50,135 nucleotides of DNA from Bacillota bacterium (GTDB lineage: Bacteria; Bacillota; Sulfobacillia; Sulfobacillales; Sulfobacillaceae): contig JAKACM010000025.1 of assembly GCA_021821465.1 (NCBI GenBank), forward strand, positions 1 to 50,135, read 5' to 3'. Both the position numbers and the translations under genes were made by a program. The notes below the pieces were generated by a model. That model was not told the origin of the DNA. It was given only the letters and a program-made list of their open reading frames with translations, and did no database searches. Positions 6,842 through 17,000 of the stretch are shown here, piece by piece. Each line of letters starts with the position of its first letter. Position 1 is the stretch's first letter.

Positions 6842-8248
6842 TCAGTCTGATCCATTGTCTGAACCGTTAGTGGTTTGCGATTCCACGGCAGCCGCCCATT
6901 CTTTATCCGGAATGGATCTGTGAGCCAGGGCCATACCAAAAAATCCCGCTACCGCCATCAGGGCAAAGCTCTCCCGAAAGCCTCCGGAATGACTCACCAA
7001 TCCCCCAAACAATGCCAAACCGAGGGTGCCCCCCACGAATGTCAGCATGTTGAAAATTCCCAAGGCGATCCCTTTGATCTCTGCCGTGAGGGTAAAGCTC
7101 ACGGCGGTCATTGAGGCACTTTGCACAAATCCAAAGCCGATTCCCAGTACAATCAAGGATCCGATCATGAGGGGGTTCGCCACATTTCCCGGCCATCCCC
7201 CGATAGCGACGGATCCGATGGCCGTCAAAAACATCCCTAGAGCGACAATGCGCCGGCTACCATAGCGATCGCTGGCGCGACCGGCCCAGGGAGCGGAGAC
7301 CATCATACTGAGCGGCAGGGTCAATAACCCGAGTCCCGCTGCCGCCGGGGTTGCATGCTGAGTGGTTTCCCAATAAATCGGAAGCAAAAATAACACCCCA
7401 TAGAGGACGACCATTTGGAGGGCACGCACGCCGGAAATTCCCCGGAAACGGCGGTGATGCCATAAGGTTCCCGGAATAAAGGGAACGGTGGCCCGACGAC
7501 TTTGCCATCGGTAGCCCCAAAAGACCACCACGACTACCCCTCCCTCCACCCAAGACGTTTGACTGACCCAGCCTTGAGTGGACGCCGTGCTCAGCCACAT
7601 CATCAGAAGAATCACCCCGGCAGTAAATAAGGTGGCTCCTCCCCAATCGATTTGCAGGGGGTGTTTTCGCCCCACTCGCTCCGGTAACCGAGAAAAGGTC
7701 CTGAGACTGACCCCAACTCCAATAAGGGCTAAGGGTGCCGTCACCCAAAACATTGCGGGCCAACCCATCAGGTGCGTCAATACCCCGCCTAAAGGAGCTC
7801 CCAGAGCCGTCGACCCGGCCACCACCATGCCCAGGATCCCCATGGCCCGGCCGCGTGACTCCGAATCAAAATGCTCAGCAATAATGGCCATGGCAGACGG
7901 CAGCGCCGGGGCAATACTCAAGCCTTGCAGCGCTCGGGCCACAATCAGCCACAGTATGGTCGGAGAGAGAGCACAAGCCACAGAGGCCACGGAAAATATG
8001 CTGAGGCTCAGAACGTAAAGCCGCGAATGCCCCAGACGGTCTCCCAATTTGCCTAGAAGCGGCATGGACGTTGCAAACAACAAAATATAAATGGTGAGAA
8101 CCCAGGTACCCTGGCTGAGGGACGTATGCAGAGTCTTCACGAGGTGGGGGAGCCCCGCATTCGGCATAATGGCCTCCAGGTTGCCCACAAAGCTTCCAAA
8201 CAGAACAGCCACCAAAATTCGATTTTGACGCGGCGGTGTGCTTAACAT
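6842..8248 (-). CDS. MFS drug-type exporter (DHA2-like)
   Basis: This 468-residue, strongly hydrophobic protein starts MLSTPPRQNRILVAVLFG and shows multiple membrane helices. The loop 2-3 motif LGKLGDRLGHSRLYVLS and the later RASDRYGSRRIVALG are MFS signatures. GGWPAMFWVTAPLALIG-like MGWPAMFWVTAPLAL is typical of DHA2 (EmrB/QacA) exporters, which extrude drugs with protons. The ATG at 8248 follows GAAAGGA by 11 nt. The longer frame to 8368 is hydrophilic and lacks a ribosome site. It stands alone on the minus strand. The substrate is not predictable. Confidence 0.85.
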   Translation of the reverse strand: MLSTPPRQNRILVAVLFGSFVGNLEAIMPNAGLPHLVKTLHTSLSQGTWVLTIYILLFATSMPLLGKLGDRLGHSRLYVLSLSIFSVASVACALSPTILWLIVARALQGLSIAPALPSAMAIIAEHFDSESRGRAMGILGMVVAGSTALGAPLGGVLTHLMGWPAMFWVTAPLALIGVGVSLRTFSRLPERVGRKHPLQIDWGGATLFTAGVILLMMWLSTASTQGWVSQTSWVEGGVVVVVFWGYRWQSRRATVPFIPGTLWHHRRFRGISGVRALQMVVLYGVLFLLPIYWETTQHATPAAAGLGLLTLPLSMMVSAPWAGRASDRYGSRRIVALGMFLTAIGSVAIGGWPGNVANPLMIGSLIVLGIGFGFVQSASMTAVSFTLTAEIKGIALGIFNMLTFVGGTLGLALFGGLVSHSGGFRESFALMAVAGFFGMALAHRSIPDKEWAAAVESQTTNGSDNGSD

Positions 8249-8450
8249 GAGGTGTGTGTCCTTTCGGCGGGATATAGATTGGCATCTCCATCCGAACATT
8301 CCTGTTCTTTGATGAACCTGGACCGATCCACTCTGTGAACGGGCTTCTTCGAATCCCATCGGGTTCATTAATCGACTATATTGAGTAACCCATTCAAGGA
8401 ATTTGACGAATTGAGTGGGTTTAACCGGGGGATGCGAAGCGAGTTATCAC

Positions 8451-8492
8451 TTTTGTGTAAACCGCGGATCAGACAGCGCAGTTTACACAAAA
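8451..8492. repeat. 12-bp perfect inverted repeat
   Basis: TTTTGTGTAAAC (8451-8462) and GTTTACACAAAA (8481-8492) are exact reverse complements separated by 18 nt. The spacer can pair a little further through GCG/CGC. No T-run follows on either strand. It lies about 200 bp upstream of the MFS exporter start. It could be a repressor operator or the relic of a mobile-element end. Confidence 0.5.
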
Positions 8493-9330
8493 AAACGGCG
8501 CTAAACAAGATTTGGTTTGAACGTCCGCTAAAGACGATTCATAGTACCGTCGCATGCCGCACTGAGACGGATCACCGTGTGTTCGAGATCAAGAACGAAG
8601 CCATCGATATTGTCTGTCGGTTGGGGGTCTTAGGGCCTGGATTGCCGCAGACCGGCACATACCACGGTCGAGCCACACATGCCTAATTCCTTGAACAAGA
8701 CAATAGTCAATCAATTGACTTATTATTAATATAAATGGTGTACTGTCTGATGTCAACTGCGGCCAAACACCAACGCTTGCATTACGGGGAGCAAAACAAA
8801 AATTTATTGCGTATTGCGGTGGCAGCTTGATAGGTACCAAGGACGATGAGTGAGCAATACTATTGCACGATGGTTTTTTTGGAACGAGAACGCTTTTGGG
8901 AGCGGGCAGCAAAAGATGGGCTGTCTCCTAAAATAAATTCGGCTCACACCTTTCGTTTTGATGTCGGTGACTCGAAACCTTCTTTAGAAACATTCACCAT
9001 ACTAATTTGGGTGAGTTGATGCGAAAAAACTGCCGGGCAACAGGTAAGAAAAGTCCAATTCCTTTGACCATAAGTCCACTCGAAAGAAAAGGGAACACAA
9101 TGGGTGGAATTAAATAAGAATGAGGACTAGAAGGGGCGCTGCGCCGGATTGCTAACAAAGGACTTGTCATTAAAACCGAATGACCTAACGCAAGTCGCAA
9201 AAAAGATAGTAGTTCTTGAACGGCAAAAGTTAAACCAGACTTTGTGAGAGACAGAAACCATCCCCAAGGAACTTAGGATTGGTATGTTCTCCCTAGCATC
9301 TTCACAGCATCATATCCTGAAAATCGAAGA
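8493..9330. other. Gene-poor region with a possible regulator relic
   Basis: No intact gene is evident. A 7-bp dyad AGTCAAT-ca-ATTGACT (8705-8720) precedes a 26-codon frame at 8750-8830 (MSTAAKHQRLHYGEQNK...). Its shape recalls the first helix of a TetR-type repressor, but the frame stops at once. A 57-codon frame from about 8845 has no recognisable motif. The region may hold a decayed regulator of the neighbouring exporter; this is weak inference. Confidence 0.25.
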
Positions 9331-9370
9331 CAAGGCTTCCTCCTTCGTTTAGACCGAGGAAGAAGCCTTG
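9331..9370 (-). terminator. Hairpin terminator of the PrsW gene
   Basis: Arms CAAGGCTTC (minus strand, from 9370) and GAAGCCTTG pair perfectly, and further TCC/GGA pairs extend the stem to the loop. The hairpin begins about 20 bases after the prsW-like stop. The downstream T-content is modest (TCTTCGATTTTC), so termination efficiency is uncertain. Confidence 0.5.
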
Positions 9371-9389
9371 AGATCAAAGATGATAGGTA

Positions 9390-10337
9390 CTAGGATGACG
9401 GACCGGCCAAGCGACGTCGACGACCGTTCAATAGCAAAGTTAAAAACACCAAATAGGACAGGGCCACATCGATAATGGACATATCGCCATAACTTAAAGA
9501 GGCATCGTATATCCCATGAAACACCGCCGCCACTAAATAGGCTCCCACGGCAAGATGCCAATCCCGGTAACCGCGCTGGGCCACAACCCCCAGTCCATAA
9601 GCCACAATACCCGCCCAGATGGCATGAAGAAAGGGTGTATAAAGTGCACGGGTTAGGGCGGTGATTGTACCCAATCCGGCCCCGTGATACAACACGTCGA
9701 ACGAGATCCCGTGCTGCACGTAGGAGATATTCTCCACCGCAGAAAATCCCAAGCCGGAACTGATGCCCACCATCATATATGATAGGGGGCTCCACACTTT
9801 CTTCTTGGCCCGATTAAACCAGAAGATCAGAAGAATAAAAATTTGTTTCGCAAATTCTTCGGTCAGACCGATAAACAAAATATAACCAATCGACGATAAT
9901 GCTAAGATATGCGAATTCAAGAGAAGGTTTGCCCCATGACTAATCCAAAACGACTCGACAAACAGTGCGAAAAGCACTCCCACAGTTCCGGTAAAGATAT
10001 AGGCCACAATATCAAGCAAAATGGAACGAAAACGAAACTCAGAAGCCATCAACGGCTGGAAAATAAAGAACCAGAACAATGAAAAATACACCATCATTCC
10101 GTCAACAATGTTAAGATGCACGTCGGCCAGTAAAATCGGAACCGTAGCAAAGACAAACAATCCCCAAAACAGCCGCGACTTGAGAATTGTCAAGACATAC
10201 AAAATGGAGTTGTTTGGCAGAGGTCGGTTAGCCACGGCGAACAATCCAGACTGGCGATTCCGACAACTCTCGCACAAAACCTCTTCAACAGGAGCCCCGC
10301 AATTTTCGCATTGATGACGATAAGGAGGAAAATTCAT
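9390..10337 (-). CDS. PrsW-family intramembrane metalloprotease with N-terminal zinc ribbon
   Basis: This 315-residue protein begins with a zinc-ribbon-like pair CENCGAPVEEVLCESC (residues about 10-25). Then come about eight hydrophobic segments with PrsW/glutamic-type protease motifs: GLTEEFAKQIFILL, GLGFSAVENISYV, TPFLHAIWAGIV and AAVFHGIYDASL. PrsW in Bacillus cuts the anti-sigma factor RsiW at site 1; here no sigma/anti-sigma pair is adjacent. The ATG at 10337 follows GGCGG by about 9 nt. The zinc ribbon suggests an extra binding module at the cytoplasmic side. The substrate is unknown. Confidence 0.85.
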   Translation of the reverse strand: MNFPPYRHQCENCGAPVEEVLCESCRNRQSGLFAVANRPLPNNSILYVLTILKSRLFWGLFVFATVPILLADVHLNIVDGMMVYFSLFWFFIFQPLMASEFRFRSILLDIVAYIFTGTVGVLFALFVESFWISHGANLLLNSHILALSSIGYILFIGLTEEFAKQIFILLIFWFNRAKKKVWSPLSYMMVGISSGLGFSAVENISYVQHGISFDVLYHGAGLGTITALTRALYTPFLHAIWAGIVAYGLGVVAQRGYRDWHLAVGAYLVAAVFHGIYDASLSYGDMSIIDVALSYLVFLTLLLNGRRRRLAGPSS

Positions 10338-10481
10338 CAAAGAAATCCGCCTTTCAATATGATGTCCTGATGTGTCATCAGAAAAAAATACCCCCGAGGA
10401 ACAGTCAATCGAAAAACGAGGCTATGCCGTGTGAATAATACCCGATTGTAAGAACATCATACACAACATTTATTGTCTTGC

Positions 10482-10826
10482 CTAATCCTTGAACACACCT
10501 TCTTCCCATGCCTGATCAATCTGAGTATTCCACGTTTCCCATGCCCCTTGCGGTTTTTGTTGCCCCACAACCCATATGGCATACCACAAAGTTGCTCGGA
10601 GTTCTCTTTCGCTCACGTGAACCTTTTCGGCTATAGAATCGAAGGGAATCAATTCTTCGATCTTTTTCAGCAATTCCGCCGCGGGCCGTCGGGATCGGCG
10701 GGCATAAGGCTCTTGGTCACACTCAACCGGACTGTGTCCAATTTCCCTGAAAATAACCCACAGGGGAAACTGAGGGTTCGATCGGGTATCAATCCAGTAA
10801 TCCAAACGCAAAGACTCTTCATCCAT
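10482..10826 (-). CDS. Hypothetical protein with DUF433-like helical C-terminal half
   Basis: A 114-residue soluble protein. The first half (LDYWIDTRSNPQFPLWVIFREIG) has no recognisable match. The second half, AAELLKKIEELIPFDSIAEKVHVSERELRATLWYAIWV, is shaped like the helix-turn-helix of DUF433 proteins ('...dfPhlt.e.v.aal.ya'). The ATG at 10826 follows GGAGGG by 7 nt. A hairpin CCTCC/GGAGG with a short T-run lies in its leader at 10870-10885. It is divergent from the giant glucan synthase. Function unknown. Confidence 0.6.
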   Translation of the reverse strand: MDEESLRLDYWIDTRSNPQFPLWVIFREIGHSPVECDQEPYARRSRRPAAELLKKIEELIPFDSIAEKVHVSERELRATLWYAIWVVGQQKPQGAWETWNTQIDQAWEEGVFKD

Positions 10827-11093
10827 CGCAGTGCCCTCCTCTGTATTCTTTCATTTTTTCCCGCAAAAGCCTCCTGATCGGGAGGTCCCGCTCCAGCCCC
10901 GGCATTGTTGCCGAGAAATTCCTAGACTTAATCCATTATAGATTATTGACATGGCAGCCAAAGGGCATCGTGAATGTCAACTTATCGCTCCTTTCGGCTG
11001 CTCCCGTCGGAAAGGGTATAAGTTCGCACCATTTCGGAGACATTTTCCTGGCGAAGACTTCGTCCGTACACACTCTTCATTCGGGAGGACTTC
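10827..11093. promoter_or_regulatory. Divergent leader region of the hypothetical gene and the glucan synthase
   Basis: The 267 bases hold a small hairpin (10870-10874 with 10881-10885). On the minus strand it is followed by CTTTT, so it could attenuate the hypothetical gene. On the plus side a strong GGGAGGACTTC ribosome site precedes the ATG at 11094. No convincing -35/-10 pair or known riboswitch was found. Confidence 0.35.
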
Positions 11094-14000
11094 ATGAGAC
11101 GGAATAACACCCAACTCCGCATCCAGGCTCGCGAGTTGGCCTTACGGAATGACGTAATAACTCGTCATCCCAGGACTCATAGATTTTGGCATGCTTTTAA
11201 GCGGGATATGTTGAGCCTTCAGTCATTCGCCGTACACCTCTCTCGGACACGTGTTTTGTGCGCCCAAAGTGCCGAAGATTGGCTGGTCGACCACATAGCC
11301 TTTATTCAAGTTCAATCCCAGGCCCTGGTTCGTCAGATGCCTCGGAGGGTGTTTCAACGTTTGCCCCTTCTTCGAGAACAGCGGATGCCTCGTATTTATG
11401 CTATCTGTGACGACTATTTGAAGCATACCGAAGGGCATTATGATCCCCTCTCCTTCGAGCAATATTTGGAAGCCTATCAGGAAGTATCCGTGCTCACCAC
11501 CTTGGAATGTTGGCTCTTTCCCGCAATGATGCGGTTGGTCATCATCCGTCGCCTGGCCGAGAATATGCAAGAAGTGCGCCTAAGACATGAAGCCTGTGCG
11601 CGCGTAAATGCCGTGTTAACTCCTTTCAAGTTGTCTTCCCCATCCCACAAGGCCATTTCCGCCGCCTTGAACGACATGGTCCGCAAAAGAAATTTGAGTT
11701 CCGCCGAGGTTGTGCACTTGGTGCGTCATCTCAACGAATGGGAACCGGAAATGACCATTGTGCGTGATTGGCTTAGTACTTATGTCGACAGTCGGCACAT
11801 GAATCTCGAAGCACTAGCCTCGTTTGAGCGCCAATTCGCATCGCATCTACAGGTCATCGTAGGAGATTTGGTAACCAGTCTGCACGCCGTAGAACGTCAA
11901 CCTTGGTATAACACATTTGTGAAAATATCCCGGGTAGATAAAATTTTTAGGGAGGATTTCCATTCCGGCTATTCCCGGTTAGATCGTTCCAGCCAAGACT
12001 TGTTACGCAACCAGGTAGAAAAAATTGCCAATCGATTACATTTACCTGAGACATTGATTGCCCAAAGAGCCATTGACATGGCCCAAAGCATGCGAAAAGG
12101 AACTCCTATTCACGGTGGCAACGAAACGCACCGCCACGCTCATCCTGCGTACTACCTTTTGGATCCCCAAGGTATCCGCCAGTTGCTGAAGGATTTATCG
12201 CGCACCAAACACTCGGGATGGCACCCGGCCTTGACAGTCCGTCTCCATGCATTTCCGGCCTATGCCCTGAGTTTGACCGTCTTGTTTATGGGTTTAATGG
12301 TCGCGGCCAGTTTTTGGATCACTCATGGCTCCACTTTCCGGGACTGCTCATGGATCATCATTCTTGTTATCCTGTCCCTTCCCGTCAGTGAATGGGCACT
12401 GACTTTAGTGCATATGGCGATTATGCGAGGATACCCTACTAGGCTTTTGCTGCGATATGACTTTTCCACCCGCGTTCCCGGCGAAGCCCGTACCATGGTG
12501 GTTATGCCCGTCATTTGGTCTCAGACGGAAGACGTCGACGATGTCATAGGCCGCTTGGAAGTTCATTTCTTAGCCAATCGCCAACCGCATATTCATTTTG
12601 CCATTTTAGCCGACTTTGAAGACCGGCATACTGAAACGACACCCGAAGATCAAAAATTAGTTACATATGCCCTAAGTCAAGTCAATCGGCTGCGTCAGAA
12701 ATACGGCAGTGACCGCTTCTTCTTGCTTCACCGCTCTCGACGCTTCAACCCCTCAGAAGGAGTTTTCATGGGATGGGAGCGCAAACGGGGCAAACTCGTG
12801 GAATTGGTCGAGCTCTTATCCGGTCACTATGACACCAGTTTTACGACTATCCACGGAAACACGGAAATATTCCGTGATATTCATTATGTGTTGACAATCG
12901 ATCACGATACCATTTTGCCCATCGGCGCAGTGGCGCGACTAATCGGGACCATACATTTTCCCTACAATCGGCCGCGGCTCAACGCCAAAGGAAGTCGCGT
13001 TATTGAGGGATTTGGCTTGCTGGAGCCTCGCATCGCAGTAAGTTATGATGCTGCCCATCGCTCACTCTTGGGAGCGATATGGGCGGGAGAACCCGGGATT
13101 GACCCTTACACCATGGCACTTTCTCACCCATATCAGAATCTCTTTGGCGAGGCGACTTTTGTCGGCAAGGGAATTTTTGACGTCCAAGCATTTCTCAAAA
13201 CCGTGGTCGAAAGGGTGCCGGATAATGCCGTACTGAGCCATGATTTACTGGAGGGAGGGTTTTTACGCACCGGATTGACTCCGGACATTGAAGTGATAGA
13301 AGACCATCCCAGTTCTTTTTACTCTTATCAACGACGCAGTGATCGCTGGATACGCGGCGACTGGCAATTGTTGCCGTGGTTGGGACCGTGGTATCAAAAC
13401 CGCCGAGGTCGACCTGAACAAGTCGACCTCAGCCCTTTAACCAGGTGGCAAATTTTCGATAACTTGCGCCGCAGTTTGGTCGCTCCCGCGCTCTTTTTGA
13501 TTGCATTATTCAGTTTGTCGATATTACCCGGCCATCCGGATGTCTGGGAGGAAGTGGTCTTATTGACTCTCTTCTTGCCATTATTGCAAGCCGCCCTAGG
13601 AAATTTATGGAGAGGAGTGAGATGGAAACAGATAAAACTCGCGACGGCTCAAAGCCTGGTACAGTTTATGACTCTCCCATTTATTGCGATTGGGAATATG
13701 ATGGCCATTTGGCTGACACTCTACCGTCTTCTCGTTAGTCGCCGTCATTTATTGGAATGGGTTCCCGCATCTAAAACCAACCGTGGGAAGGATTACCACA
13801 TCTTTATTTACGAACCTCAGGGAAAGATTGCCATTGTCCTCTTTGGTGCATGGGCGTGGTGGGTCACATCTCCCAGGGATCACGTCATCGGTACCATTTT
13901 ACCCGCCATTTGGCTCTTGTCAGGCGTTGTCATCAGATATATGAGTCGTCCGCTGACTGTGAATGAATCCCAATGGATCCAAACCGCTAAACCAGAGTTG

Positions 14001-17000
14001 GCCTCGTGGGCTCAGCAAATTTGGTCATTCTTTGAACATTATGTGACCGAAGAGGAGTCATGGCTTCCTCCCGACAATGTTCAGTTTCTCGACAACGAGG
14101 TGATAAGCCACAGAACATCGCCCACCAATATTGGCCTATATCTGGCTTCGGTGGTGGCTGCCCGTGATCTGGATTTCATTGATACTCCTCTTCTCATAAA
14201 ACTGTTGGATTCTACCTTAGAAACACTGATGGTCATGGAAAAATGGCATGGGCACTTGTTTAATTGGTACGACACCCAAAGAGCCAAACCCTTGGAGCCC
14301 AGATATGTATCCACAGTAGATTCGGGAAATTTCGTCGCCTATTTAATGGTGGTACAACGCTCATTACTGGAACGACGTCAATCTGAATCCTCTTGGGCCC
14401 GTCCAATTCACGTGTTGGAAGAGAAAATTGAGCAATTGATCGCCGGGACAGACTTTAGAGTCTTGTTCAGCGCCGATGAACACCTCTTTACGATTGGTTA
14501 CAGTGTCAATCGCAATCAAAGGGACTCCACCCTATACGACTTATTGGCCTCCGAATCCCGGCAAACCAGCTTTATTGCCATTGCCTTGGGACAAATTCCC
14601 GTATCTCATTGGTTTGCCTTAGGGCGCCCTATGAGTGTTTTTAGCGGACGCAAAACCCTGTTGTCGTGGTCGGGCTCCATGTTTGAATATTTCTTGCCGC
14701 ATCTGATATTGCGCACCTACAAGCCGTCTTTATGGGACTCGACCTGTCGCGGCGCCGTGGATCGCCAGCGCCAATACGCTGCCCAATGGGAGGTACCCTT
14801 CGGGATATCGGAAAGCGGATACTATTCTTTTGATTATCAATGGAATTACCAATATCATGCATTTGGAGTGCCGGGTCTAGGCATGGATCCCCACCTCGAC
14901 GAAGACTTAGTTGTCGCCCCCTATGCCACAATCATGGCATTACCTTATGCCAACAGGCATGCTTTAAACTCTTTGGCTCAGCTCGAGACTTTAGGAGCCA
15001 AGGGTGTGTATGGATTTTATGAAGCTCTGGACTTTACTCGGCGTCGTCTGCCACCAGGGGACGCCTGTCAGGTGATTCAGAGCTTTATGGCTCATCATCA
15101 AGGCATGAGTCTCTTAACCTTAGTCAATCTTCTTCGACAAAACGTCATGATAGAACGCATGCATAGAGAACCGCATGTGCGGGCTGCGGATTTGTTGCTG
15201 CAAGAAAAGGTTCCCGACAATGCCGCAATCACGAGTGTACCTCTGGGACTTGCTGCCGGTCCCGATCCTATGGCAAATCCCTTGGAAAAGGCCTTTCGCC
15301 GCTTTAACACTATAGACACCACAGCTCACATCAATACCGCGTCCAATGGCAGATTAACCAGTGTGATTGAAGATGACGGCAGCGGCTTTTTGCGCTTCCG
15401 GGGAATCGATGTCACCAGGTGGCGTCCGGATCCACTGATTAGTACTTCCGGACAAGCTGTCTATTTGCATGACGTCGAGACGGATCAAACATGGAGTGTC
15501 AGCCGTTATCCCACTCGGCGTGAATCGGCTATAGAAACGACATTTCGCGTCAACCACACCCATTTTGAGGGCCGGTATCAGGCGTTGACATGGCAACTGG
15601 ATGTGACAGTTCACCCCGATTTGAACGCCGAAATAAGGAAACTGACAATCTCCAATGAGTCGCAAGAGATGCGAACAATAGAGATCACCTCCTTTTTAGA
15701 ACTGTCCCTGGCTCGTCCCCAGTCCGATCAGGCCCATTCGGCATACAGCAAATTGTTCGTGGAGACATTTTATGATCCGGATCAGGAATGCCTTTTCGCG
15801 CACAGGCGATCGGGTCCCCAGGAGAAAATGAGTCTGTGGGCCGGGCACCGGATGTACATATCCAAACAAGCTACACCCTATGAGTTCGAAACCGACCGCG
15901 GTCAATTTTTGGGACGTAATCACACCTTAGCCGCACCTCAGGCAATTAACCGGCCACTGACAGAGTCCCAAGGAGCCGTGGGTGATCCCGCATTTATCAT
16001 GCGCAGGCGAATCAAAATGAGGCCCGGGGAGTCCCTTGATCTATACTTTGTCACCGCGGTGGGGGAGAGCCGGGCTCAGGTGAGCGAGATAATCCAGTGG
16101 CTTAAAGAACCGTCGCAGGTGGAGCAAGGTTTCCGTCTTGCAGCCATGAGAAGCCATATTGATTTGCATTATATGGCGCTGACAGCGGATCAGGCATTGG
16201 ATGCCCAGGATTTGGCAAGTTGTCTCCTCTTTCCGGCACCTCTGTCCAAGCTCAGACAAGATGCGATAGCCCAAAACTCACTCTCTCAGTCCGGACTATG
16301 GTCTCTTGGCATCAGTGGGGATATCCCCATCGTTGTCGTTTCCCTCGCCAACTTTGCCGACATGCCCTTTGTAACCTTACTGGCCCGACAACTGTCCTAT
16401 CTCGAAAAACTGGGTACCGTGAGTGCAGATCTGGTCATTCTTCAAGAATCCGAGCATTCACCCCAAGACACATTGGAGGAACTGAAAAATCGCATCAAAG
16501 CTCGCGGAACAGATACCATAGGCCACATCACAGCCTTTCAGGCCTCCAAGCTTCCCCGCGAAATCACAATATTGCTTCGTGCGGCAGCCATGGTGTGGCT
16601 CAACGCCCGGGGACCCCGTATCACAACCCAACTCCATAAAAGGCATGATCACCCCCTGATTCGGGGAATCTCCCACCGCAGCCGGAATAAAACTCCAAAA
16701 GTGTCTCACGATAAAATCACAGGGGAATTCTTCAATGGTCGGGGAGCTTTTGTCGAGGATGGCCGAGCTTATCACTTGACCGTACAGAAGTCCCGTCCCT
16801 TGAATCGCCCCTGGAGCAATGTTCTGGCCAACCCTGCCTTCGGCACACTCGTCACCGAACTGGGAACGGGCTACACCTGGGGGAAGAATGCTCGGGAGTT
16901 CAAGTTGACTCCATGGTCCAACGACCCGATATTGGACCCTCCCGGAGAATGCCTATACTTACGGGATCTCGACACCCAAAAATTATGGTCGGCCACACCC

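Noticed and set aside
10860-11093. Cyclic-di-GMP riboswitch before the glucan synthase
   Set aside because: The conserved GEMM core was not found in the leader.
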